DNA of 11,858 bases, taken from the NCBI GenBank assembly GCA_030619405.1, contig JAUXBK010000060.1:1-11858 (forward strand), written 5' to 3'. Shown piece after piece: positions 5,860 through 11,763 of the stretch. Within the stretch, counting starts at the first letter, position 1. Each line of letters starts with the position of its first letter. Source of the DNA: Sedimenticola sp. Lineage in GTDB: Bacteria; Pseudomonadota; Gammaproteobacteria; Chromatiales; Chromatiaceae. Made by a program: the position numbers and the translations under genes. The notes beneath the pieces were generated by a model. The model had not been told where the DNA came from, ran no database searches, and saw only the letters and a list, made by a program, of their open reading frames with translations.

Positions 5860-6675
5860 TTATTCGTTTTCAGCCTTGACCGATCTGGGCATACGCACAT
5901 CCATGTAGTCCCGTAGTCGGTCCCCCGTCAGATTGACCGCCAGCACCACCAGCATCACCGCGATACCCGGTGCCAGCACCATGTGAGGCGCAACCAGCAT
6001 GTAACGGGCCCCATCCCGGATCATGCTGCCCCAGGAAGCCTCCGGGGGCTGTACGCCCAGACCGAGAAACGACAGTCCCGCCTCGGCAATCACCATGGAG
6101 GCGATCCCGAAGGTTGCCTCAACGATCAGCGGCGAAGCGATCAGGGGCAGCAGGTGGCGCCGCACGATGGTGACCCGCCCTGTTCCCAGAGCAATGGCCG
6201 CCGTCACGTGATCCCGCTGTTTGAGCGACAGCACCTGCGCCCGGGCAAGCCGGGCGTAGCCCACCCAGCCAACGATGGAGAGGGCGATGATGACGTTGTC
6301 CATTCCCGGCCCCATCACGCCGGCCAGGGCGATGGCCAGCAGGATACCGGGAAAAGCGAGAAATATATCGATTACCCGTATCAGCATCTGGTCCGCCATC
6401 CCACCGGTATAACCGGCAAACGCCCCCAGCAGGGTACCGATGACCGCCGAGATCAACACCACACCCACAGCGACGAAAAAGGAGGTGCGTGCGCCCATGA
6501 TCAGGCGCTCGAAGATCGAACGGCCCAGATCGTCACTGCCCAGCCACACAGTCTCATTCGGGCCGGCGAGTATCCGTTGCAGTTCGATCTGGTCCGGAGA
6601 CAGCGGCAGAACGGGTGCCAGCAGGGCAGCGAGCCCCCACAGCAACAGGACCAGCAGCGGCAGACCAAAGCGCAT
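5860..6675 (-). CDS. Peptide ABC transporter permease, DppC/OppC type
   Basis: The second membrane subunit of a peptide importer (PepT family). The 271-aa product has an N-terminal membrane helix (about 5-25), the OppC-type linker WLGSDDLGRSIFERLIMGART (45-64), five more hydrophobic segments and the EAA loop that docks the ATPase (RDHVTAAIALG..RRHLLP, 154-177). AEAGLSFLGLGVQPPEASWG (198-216) is a family hallmark. The start at 6675 is set by the family N terminus and by a TGATG overlap with the stop of the upstream permease gene, which indicates translational coupling. A longer in-frame ORF upstream is only a shadow of the dppB gene. This is the last gene of the operon; no ATPase gene follows, because the next gene is convergent. 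The substrate cannot be read from the sequence. Confidence 0.93.
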   Translation of the reverse strand: MRFGLPLLVLLLWGLAALLAPVLPLSPDQIELQRILAGPNETVWLGSDDLGRSIFERLIMGARTSFFVAVGVVLISAVIGTLLGAFAGYTGGMADQMLIRVIDIFLAFPGILLAIALAGVMGPGMDNVIIALSIVGWVGYARLARAQVLSLKQRDHVTAAIALGTGRVTIVRRHLLPLIASPLIVEATFGIASMVIAEAGLSFLGLGVQPPEASWGSMIRDGARYMLVAPHMVLAPGIAVMLVVLAVNLTGDRLRDYMDVRMPRSVKAENE

Positions 6676-7604
6676 CACCCTCCCTTCCCCAGACGTATGC
6701 GGGGGTCGATCCACGCGTAGACCAGATCGGTGAAGGTATTGACCAGCACGTAGCTGAGACTGATCAGCAGCACACACCCTTGCACCACCGGGTAGTCGCG
6801 CTTCTGGATCGATTCGATCATCAGGGAACCGATTCCGGGCCAGGAGAAGATGGTCTCGGTGATCACCGCACCGCCCAGCAGTGCTCCCAGCTGCAGCCCC
6901 AGCAGGGTGATTACCGGAAGCCAGGCATTGCCCAGTGCGTGACGCCAGATCACCTGCCACTCGGGCAACCCCTTGGCCCGGGCGGTACGCACGAAGTCTT
7001 CCCCCAGCACCTCGAGCAGGCTGCTCCGTACCATGCGTGCCAGCACCGCGGCGAGGGCGGTTCCCAGCGTGATCGAGGGCAGGATGAAGCTGGCCCAACC
7101 TTCACGGCCACTCACCGGCGTCCAGCCAAGCCAGAGAGAGAACACCAGGATCAACATAGGCCCCATCCAGAAATTGGGGATGGAGATCCCCAGCAGGGAA
7201 AAGCTCATCGCCCCATAGTCCGCTGCCCTGCCCCTGTGGGTGGCCGCTATCACCCCCATGGGAAGTGCGATGGCGATGGCAAACAGCAGCGCCATGCCGG
7301 CCAGCTCCAGAGTGGCGGGAAGCCGCTCTGCCAGGAGGGTGGCTATCGGACGACGAGAGTGGAGCGAGGTGCCCAGGTCGCCCTGCAGCAGTCCCTCGAA
7401 GTAGTGGAGCAGCTGAAGCAGTATCGGTTTGTCCAGGCCCAGCGCCGCCCTCAGGGCCTCACGATCCGCCGCCTGAGCAGACTCCCCCAGCATTACCTCC
7501 ACCGGGTCACCAGGCACCAGGTGGATCAGCAGGAACACCAGACACACCACCCCCAGAACCACCAGCACTGCACTCAGAAGGCGGGAGAACAGATAACTAC
7601 CCAT
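6675..7604 (-). CDS. Peptide ABC transporter permease, DppB/OppB type
   Basis: The first membrane subunit of the same importer, 309 aa. The N terminus is classic for the family: a membrane helix, then LVPGDPVEVMLG (29-40), then LGLDKPILLQLLHYFEGLLQGDLGTSL (55-81). The EAA loop GEDFVRTARAKGLPEWQVIW runs over 201-220, followed by RHAL. ITETIFSWPGIG (248-259) and the terminal WIDPRIRLG close it. The reading frame overlaps the YkuD gene upstream by 8 bp and the second permease by 1 bp, so the three genes are one tightly coupled unit. The presence of a peptidoglycan-type enzyme in the unit suggests peptides of cell-wall origin as cargo, which is inference. The two ATPase subunits needed for transport must come from elsewhere. 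Confidence 0.94.
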   Translation of the reverse strand: MGSYLFSRLLSAVLVVLGVVCLVFLLIHLVPGDPVEVMLGESAQAADREALRAALGLDKPILLQLLHYFEGLLQGDLGTSLHSRRPIATLLAERLPATLELAGMALLFAIAIALPMGVIAATHRGRAADYGAMSFSLLGISIPNFWMGPMLILVFSLWLGWTPVSGREGWASFILPSITLGTALAAVLARMVRSSLLEVLGEDFVRTARAKGLPEWQVIWRHALGNAWLPVITLLGLQLGALLGGAVITETIFSWPGIGSLMIESIQKRDYPVVQGCVLLISLSYVLVNTFTDLVYAWIDPRIRLGKGG

Positions 7605-8133
7605 CCCAGCGCTCCCGGATATCCACTGCTGTCCCCACCGTCACCTGGTCGAACAGTGCGATCAGCTCACGGTTGCGCATACGTATACAGCCGTGGGAGC
7701 GGGGCTCACCCAGGGGCTCCGAGTCGGGGCAGCCGTGTATGTAGATGAATCGGCGCAGGGTGTCCCTCGAACCACCCCGGTTGAAACCGGGCTCGCGGCC
7801 GCTGAGCCAGAGAACGCGGGTCAACACCCAGTCCCGCGCCGGCTGCAGCTCCCGGAGTCTGGGCGTGTAACGCTCTCCGGTCGGACGACGCCCGACGAAG
7901 ACACTGTTCTCGGGCTCACCCGCCCCGATTCTGGCCCGTATGACGTGCCTTCCACGGGGCGTACAGCCGCTGCCGTATTCCTCACCCGGCCCGTTGCGCC
8001 CGGTCGACACCGGATAACGCTGCAGCAGATCGTTCCCCGAATACAGGCGGAGGCGCTGGCGTGCCAGATCGATCACAATATGCCGACTCTCCTGGTCGTT
8101 ATGCATCTGCATTAGAGCTATCTTTGTAACCAT
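7597..8133 (-). CDS. Signal-less YkuD-family protein, ElsL-like L,D-carboxypeptidase (or L,D-transpeptidase)
   Basis: A 178-aa YkuD (L,D-transpeptidase fold) protein with the full catalytic motif: IHGCPDSEPLGEPRSHGCIRM (132-152), catalytic Cys149, His133, His147 and Arg151. There is no signal peptide or membrane helix, so it should act in the cytoplasm. That fits ElsL of Acinetobacter baumannii, a cytoplasmic YkuD enzyme that trims the terminal D-Ala from tetrapeptides in murein recycling. VSTGRNGPGEEYGSGCTPRG and RDWVLTRVLWLSG are, from memory, typical of that group. A periplasmic cross-linking role is unlikely without an export signal. The start is uncertain: ATG at 8133 lies inside a mobile repeat; ATGs at 8112 and 8106 would give MQMHNDQESR or MHNDQESR, and none has a good ribosome site. 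It overlaps the dppB-like gene by 8 bp. Confidence 0.88.
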   Translation of the reverse strand: MVTKIALMQMHNDQESRHIVIDLARQRLRLYSGNDLLQRYPVSTGRNGPGEEYGSGCTPRGRHVIRARIGAGEPENSVFVGRRPTGERYTPRLRELQPARDWVLTRVLWLSGREPGFNRGGSRDTLRRFIYIHGCPDSEPLGEPRSHGCIRMRNRELIALFDQVTVGTAVDIRERWDG

Positions 8134-8195
8134 TCACGGGATCATAATGACATTTAGCCGCGGATTGACGCGGATCAAACAGGGATTGATTTGAT
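8126..8195. repeat. 70-bp repeat, copy 1 (upstream of the ykuD-like gene)
   Basis: Ungapped match of about 89% (8 differences of 70 by eye) to 10045-10114, from GTAACC to GGATTGATTTGAT. In each case the copy ends at the start of a minus-strand gene and carries a -10-like hexamer on that strand (TATGAT here, TGTAAT in the other copy). The 5'-most possible start codon of each gene lies inside the repeat. Confidence 0.8.
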
Positions 8196-8323
8196 ACCAC
8201 AAGCCTAATTGAATGCTACTTTTTTGATGCCGATGTTGATTTGCGCTCAGCCTCCATCGCAGTAGCCTTTGTTTATCAAATCCATAACAACATCCGTGTG
8301 TAATCCGCGTCAATCCGCGGCTA
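8155..8323. mobile_element. MITE-like element C with 21-bp perfect inverted termini
   Basis: TAGCCGCGGATTGACGCGGA plus T at 8155-8175 is exactly inverted at 8303-8323, and looser symmetry continues inward (CAGGGATT against CACACGGAT). The interior (about 127 bp) has no ORF. A related left end occurs at 10074-10114 without a right end. The true outer boundary may be wider, since the shared sequence extends left to 8126. It lies in what was probably a short gap between the binding-protein gene and the ykuD-like gene. Confidence 0.7.
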
Positions 8324-8339
8324 TTTTTTTGTTCTTAAA

Positions 8340-8501
8340 CCTAGATCCTGCAAGTGATCGTGCTTACAGAGTGCAAGATATTGATTCGTAGAGCGAATTT
8401 GCGACCGAGTGGAATCCTTGTTGTGATTTCCAAGGGAGCAAATATCGCTATACGGATCAAGAGCTTGTGCTATGTGAGTGTGAGCACTTGCAGGATCTAG
8501 G
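8340..8501. mobile_element. MITE-like element A, copy 2 (uninterrupted)
   Basis: 162 bp, CCTAGATCC...GGATCTAGG, with 17-bp perfect inverted ends, about 96% identical to copy 1. Direct TTAAA at 8335-8339 and 8502-8506 is the target duplication. It sits 25 bp downstream of the binding-protein stop codon, inside the presumed operon, where its folded transcript could lower expression of the genes after it. Confidence 0.88.
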
Positions 8502-8526
8502 TTAAACGCATAAATGCCACATCCCG

Positions 8527-10038
8527 TTATTCGGTGACACGCTCGACCTTGAGTAACCCATCATAATTCCCGTCGCCGGCAATGTCATAACCGGTGATAT
8601 CACGGCGGTGCACGAACAGCTGATCTTCATACCAGAGCGGGAGATATGGAAGATCGACCAGCAGAAGTGCCTGCAGTTTCCGGTAGATCGGTGCCTGCAG
8701 AGAGATGTCACCCGCCGCCTCCGCGGCCTCGATCAGCCGGTCGACCTCGGCACTGTGATAACGCCCCCGGTTGGCGCCACCCGGGGGCAGAGAGCTGCTG
8801 TGGAAAATATATCGAAACAGATCCGGTGTACGGACGCCAACCCAGGTGAGGCTGTAGAGTTGGAACCGCCCGGTCTTGATATCGCCAAAAAAGGTGCCCC
8901 AGTCGTAACTCCTCACCTTTACCCGGATCCCCACCCGAGCCAGCTGGCTCTGGATGATGGTGGCGATGCGGACACGAAAGGGGTCACTGGAGGTCTTGTA
9001 TTCCAGCTCCAGCGGGTGGCCGGACCCGTAACCCGCCTCCCGCAGCAGCTCCCGCGCCTTCGGCGGGTCGAATTCCACCGGGCTGAGCCCCCTGCCACCA
9101 GCCCAGTGTTCCGGTGGCAGCAGGGCCTGGGCCGGACGGGCACCCCCCTGCATCAGGTATTCGATGATCGCATTCCGATCGATGGCGTGGGCGACGGCAA
9201 GTCTTACCCGCAGCCTGCCGGTATCCCGGTTCTTCAGGTTGAAGCCGATGTAACTGAAGTTGGTCCCTGGCGCACGGGTCACCACCACACCCTGCTGCCG
9301 GGCGAGAAAGGCGGCCAGTTCCGGAGGAAGATCATTCTGCAGCATATCGATCTCCCCCCTCAGCAGCTTCATGATGCGCACGTTGGGGTCCTTTACCTGC
9401 AGGAAGCTGAAGTGCTGGGCATCACGCAGGCGCTGTAGAATCAGTCGGCCTTCGGTGGGCCAGGCGACGAAACGAAACGGGCCACTGCCCAGGGGGCGGC
9501 TGTTGAACGGATAGGATCGGGCCGCCTCCTCTTTGGGGACGATACCCACCCCCAGGTAAGCGGGAAACAGGGGATCTGGCCGCCGTAAAAAAAAATCGAT
9601 CTCCTCGCCGGAGGGGGTTTCGATGCGGTCGATGATGGAGAGAGTCGTCCGATGGGGCGATCCATTCTCCGGATCGAGAACGAACTCGATGGTGGCCTTC
9701 ACGTCTCCGGACCCCAGCCTGGACCCATCGTGGAAACCACGCCGCTGCGGATTCAGAAAAAAACGATAGTGGTCGGATCTTAGCCGCTCCCAGCGGGCGA
9801 TACCGGGTACCGGCATCCCGGCGTCATCCAAATCCACCAGACGGTCATAGAGCAGCCGGTTGATTCGTTCTGAAGAGGCATCCGTGGCCAGCCTGGGGTC
9901 CAGGCTGGAAGGCGCACTGGCCAGCCCCATGCGAATCGTGTCAGCCGGAGGTGGGGAAGAGCAGGCGGCAAGCACCAATAACAGCAACACCCCCAGGAGA
10001 CCAGGGCTTCCTGTGGCTGAGATGAGGCCTCTTATCAT
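8527..10038 (-). CDS. Peptide-binding lipoprotein of an ABC transporter (SBP_bac_5, DppA/OppA family)
   Basis: The extracytoplasmic solute-binding protein of the peptide importer. The start at 10038 (MIRGLISATG, 503 aa) is preferred to the ATG at 10056, which lies within a repeat and adds six residues before a normal signal sequence; neither has a strong ribosome site. The lipobox LLLVLAAC ends at Cys26 and Ser follows at +2, so it should be lipid-anchored. Family marks include SAPSSLDPRLATDA, LYDRLVDLDDAGMPVPGIA, FHDGSRLGSGDVKATIEFVL and LKNRDTGRLRVRLAVAHAIDR, with a C-terminal DLPYLPLWYEDQ. Length is typical. It would start an operon with the ykuD-like and two permease genes, all on the minus strand, but two mobile repeats fill the 393-bp gap after it. 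Cargo is not known; its partner genes suggest murein peptides. Confidence 0.93.
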   Translation of the reverse strand: MIRGLISATGSPGLLGVLLLLVLAACSSPPPADTIRMGLASAPSSLDPRLATDASSERINRLLYDRLVDLDDAGMPVPGIARWERLRSDHYRFFLNPQRRGFHDGSRLGSGDVKATIEFVLDPENGSPHRTTLSIIDRIETPSGEEIDFFLRRPDPLFPAYLGVGIVPKEEAARSYPFNSRPLGSGPFRFVAWPTEGRLILQRLRDAQHFSFLQVKDPNVRIMKLLRGEIDMLQNDLPPELAAFLARQQGVVVTRAPGTNFSYIGFNLKNRDTGRLRVRLAVAHAIDRNAIIEYLMQGGARPAQALLPPEHWAGGRGLSPVEFDPPKARELLREAGYGSGHPLELEYKTSSDPFRVRIATIIQSQLARVGIRVKVRSYDWGTFFGDIKTGRFQLYSLTWVGVRTPDLFRYIFHSSSLPPGGANRGRYHSAEVDRLIEAAEAAGDISLQAPIYRKLQALLLVDLPYLPLWYEDQLFVHRRDITGYDIAGDGNYDGLLKVERVTE

Positions 10039-10044
10039 TAACCC

Positions 10045-10114
10045 GTAACCGTTCATGGGATTACAAAGACATTTAGCCGCGGATTAACGCGGACCAAACA
10101 CGGATTGATTTGAT
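10045..10114. repeat. 70-bp repeat, copy 2 (upstream of the binding-protein gene), lacking a right half
   Basis: Matches 8126-8195 without gaps. Where copy 1 continues into element C, this copy stops at GATTTGAT and runs into REP-type sequence (CAATGGGGTC). The inverted partner end is missing, which suggests that it was deleted or replaced when the REPIN arrived. Confidence 0.75.
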
Positions 10115-10131
10115 CAATGGGGTCTGGATCA

Positions 10132-10208
10132 ATGGGGTCAGACTCGATTGATTCAGAAAATTGAAACGGTTTCAGAAACGGCTGCAAATCAATCGAGTCT
10201 GACCCCAT
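10132..10208. mobile_element. REPIN (two inverted REPs) related to the neighbouring RAYT
   Basis: A 77-bp unit with perfect 22-bp inverted arms that begin ATGGGGTCAGACTCGATTGA. The 33-bp centre matches, inverted and with about 4 differences, the DNA just inside the RAYT 3' REP (TTTCTGAAACCGTTTC is shared). The left arm is preceded by a degenerate second GATCAATGGGGTC unit, as on the RAYT 5' side. It therefore looks like an internally deleted derivative of the RAYT element. Confidence 0.85.
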
Positions 10209-10509
10209 CGACCCCTGAAAATGGATCGCGATGTTCACCGGGAAGCAGCCCTGCCAACCTTGCATGCTCGACCGAGATGCTGAGCGCCTCAAAATTCTGT
10301 CGGACAACAATCTCCGAGAATCGCTCCGCTATTTCCACGGCCCCTGGCAACTTGCCGATCCTAACTTTGGTCGATATCTCCCAGGCCGAAGCCGCACTTA
10401 CGAATACAACTGGGCTCTTATCGCCAATCGAAGAGCGGGCCGTCAATGACAGTCGATGGTCGCCATCCAACCACCACAACAGTGCGTGTGTATCGAGCAG
10501 GAGTTTCAC
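10189..10509 (-). pseudogene. VapC-type PIN-domain toxin gene, 3' end lost at the REPIN
   Basis: PIN-domain toxins of this type are Mg-dependent RNases held by a partner antitoxin. The frame starts with GTG 2 nt after the antitoxin stop codon, with GGGAG about 6 nt before it. LLLDTHALLWWL supplies the first acidic residue, Asp6; SAASAWEI gives Glu44; LPGEHRDP gives Asp95. After HRDPF the family normally continues DRLLIAQA and reaches a final acidic residue near the C terminus, about 125-130 aa in all. Here the frame instead enters REPIN sequence and ends after nine foreign residues (SGVDGVRLD, 106 aa). The remaining 3' part is not found downstream; another repeat and the binding-protein gene follow. 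It is probably inactive. Whether the short protein still binds the antitoxin is open. Confidence 0.85.
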
Positions 10510-10511
10510 TT

Positions 10512-10742
10512 CTACTCCCAGGCCGCCAACTCTTCCTCAGGTAACGGTTCAAAGAATCTCTCATCAACAGTAGCTCTCCCCTTCAGCGCGCCAAAGCGAC
10601 GGCCATTTTCAAGGGGTTCGATAGCCGTGAGGCGAGCCACCGGTTTTCCAGCACGGGCAATGATAACCTCTTCACCCTTCGATGCGCGCTCGATGAGTTT
10701 TGAAAGGTGGGTTTTGGCATCGTGGATATTCACTTGAGTCAT
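10512..10742 (-). CDS. Phd/YefM-family antitoxin
   Basis: A 76-aa antitoxin of the Phd/YefM (VapB-like) class. The N-terminal half, VNIHDAKTHLSKLIERASKGEEVIIARAGKPVARL (residues 4-38), is the DNA-binding fold of the family and is complete. The acidic C-terminal tail (RFFEPLPEEELAAWE) is the usual toxin-wrapping segment. It belongs with the PIN toxin gene 2 nt downstream. GGAG sits 7 nt before the ATG. A consensus -35 box and a 26-bp dyad lie upstream, consistent with self-repression. As the toxin is truncated, the antitoxin is now probably an orphan repressor; it looks intact. Confidence 0.92.
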   Translation of the reverse strand: MTQVNIHDAKTHLSKLIERASKGEEVIIARAGKPVARLTAIEPLENGRRFGALKGRATVDERFFEPLPEEELAAWE

Positions 10743-10756
10743 AACAAGGCTCCAGA

Positions 10757-10809
10757 TTAGTTAGTCAACCTTGATTAGCTAAGTTTAATCATCCTCGGTG
10801 GGGTGTCAA
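10757..10809 (-). promoter_or_regulatory. Promoter and operator of the Phd/YefM-PIN operon
   Basis: On the minus strand TTGACA (10809-10804) and TAAACT (10787-10782) are 16 bp apart. Directly after, at 10757-10782, TTAGTTAGTCAA and TTGATTAGCTAA form a dyad around CC with 10 of 12 positions matching, as expected for the autoregulatory operator of an antitoxin. The REP of the RAYT element begins 13 bp beyond the -35 box. Confidence 0.7.
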
Positions 10810-10821
10810 CCGGGTAGAGCG

Positions 10822-11648
10822 ATGGGGTCAGACTCGATTGATTTGTAGCTGTTTCTGAAACCGTTTCGATTTTCGGTCACCTCCGCGCAGTTTCGGCGCA
10901 GCTTGTCGAGCCAACATTGCCTCGATTCGTTTGCGGAACCTGTCGTTGCCCAGTACCCAGGCCTTATTGGTTGCTTCGCGCAGGGCTGCCAGGGTTGTCT
11001 CTGGAATGTGGGCGTCAAATAGCGCACGGTACGCGGCCTGGCGAGCGTGTTGATCCATAGCCAGACTGCGATACAACGGATGTTCGGTGAGGAGATGGTC
11101 CAGCTGACCAGCGCCGTTGTGGCAATAACTGGACCAGGGATATTCTGCCGGATGGACGACCATGCCGGCACGTACCGGATTTAGTTCAATGTAGCGGTAG
11201 CAAATCAGCAGATAGGTCTCAGCATCGATCACTGTGGCCTTGTACCGCCCTTCCCATAACGTCCCGGTGCGCTGGTAGCGATAATTGAAGTATTGGACAT
11301 ATTTGCGCCCCAAAGACTGCATGACCCGGCTAATGGTGTTCTCAGTGGTGGGGGTCATCAACAGATGCACATGGTTGGTCATGCAGACGTAAGCATGTAC
11401 GGCGCACCCGAAGCGGCAGCAGGCATCGGTAAGCGTATCCAGATAGAACCGGTAGTCCTGCGCATCGACAAACGTGATGTCGCGGTTGTTACCACGCTGG
11501 ATGACATGCTGTGGCTGCCCGGGCAGGCAAAAACGTCGGTGTCTGGCCATCGGTGTACCTCCCTGTACAGTGTGATGGATGGATGTCAGCGTCAAATTGT
11601 CAGGTTAGAATAACAAACTCCCGATGGATCAATCGAGTCTGACCCCAT
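10822..11648 (-). mobile_element. RAYT element: REP-associated tyrosine transposase gene bounded by inverted REPs
   Basis: One REP (ATGGGGTCAGACTCGATTGA..) lies at 10822-10843 and its inverted copy (ATCAATCGAGTCTGACCCCA) at 11628-11648, with the transposase gene between them. The 5' REP is followed outward by tandem ATCGATCCC units. No direct target duplication is visible, as expected for a single-strand HUH mechanism. It has landed between two antitoxin genes. Confidence 0.8.
10828..11550 (-). CDS. REP-associated tyrosine transposase (RAYT, Y1/HUH family)
   Basis: A 240-aa single-stranded-DNA transposase of the IS200-like Y1 family that recognises and mobilises REP/REPIN sequences. The start at 11550 is chosen for GGGAGG 7 nt upstream; the in-frame ATG at 11595 adds an unrelated leader. 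The N terminus MARHRRFCLPGQPQHVIQRG is family-typical. The HUH motif is YVCMTNHVHLLM, with His60 and His62. The segment GTLWEGRYKATVIDAETYLL then IELNPVRAG follows; Tyr113 is the likely nucleophile, with Tyr118 and Tyr120 as alternatives. PAEYPWSSY is also typical. The last codons (QINRV) and the stop codon lie inside the 3' REP, so the repeat itself supplies the protein's C terminus. The gene looks intact and its product could be active. Confidence 0.93.
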   Translation of the reverse strand: MARHRRFCLPGQPQHVIQRGNNRDITFVDAQDYRFYLDTLTDACCRFGCAVHAYVCMTNHVHLLMTPTTENTISRVMQSLGRKYVQYFNYRYQRTGTLWEGRYKATVIDAETYLLICYRYIELNPVRAGMVVHPAEYPWSSYCHNGAGQLDHLLTEHPLYRSLAMDQHARQAAYRALFDAHIPETTLAALREATNKAWVLGNDRFRKRIEAMLARQAAPKLRGGDRKSKRFQKQLQINRV

Positions 11649-11690
11649 CGATCCCGACCCCATCGATCCCATCGATCCCATCGATCCCCC
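11628..11690. repeat. REP plus tandem ATCGATCCC units at the 5' side of the RAYT gene
   Basis: After the REP (11628-11648) come a degenerate repeat (CGATCCCGACCCC) and about three exact 9-bp units ATCGATCCC up to 11690. A similar doubled GACCCCAT(T/C)GATCC unit lies outside the left arm of the REPIN at 10117-10140, so the tandem tail belongs to the element family. Confidence 0.7.
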
Positions 11691-11727
11691 CTGCCGAAGC
11701 GGGCTGTATCCACCCAAAGCAACTTGG

Positions 11728-11740
11728 GCTACAATGTAGC
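11728..11740. promoter_or_regulatory. Operator-like palindrome at the -10 of the RelB/DinJ-type antitoxin gene
   Basis: GCTACAATGTAGC has perfect 6-bp arms and contains TACAAT, a good -10 hexamer, 28 bp before the start codon. No clear -35 box is visible. An operator here would fit autorepression by the antitoxin. Confidence 0.5.
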
Positions 11741-11763
11741 TCACTAACTTGGAGGATGAAACC

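Noticed and set aside
6676..7098. N-terminal extension of the dppC-like ORF
   Set aside because: The extension is an out-of-frame reading of the dppB gene. The family N terminus and the TGATG coupling fix the start at 6675.
8615..9438. Long plus-strand ORF opposite the binding-protein gene
   Set aside because: A shadow of a clearly recognisable SBP_bac_5 gene; no domain of its own.
11628..11690. CRISPR-like array from the short tandem units
   Set aside because: The units are 9 bp and directly adjacent, with no spacers; they belong to the REP element tail.
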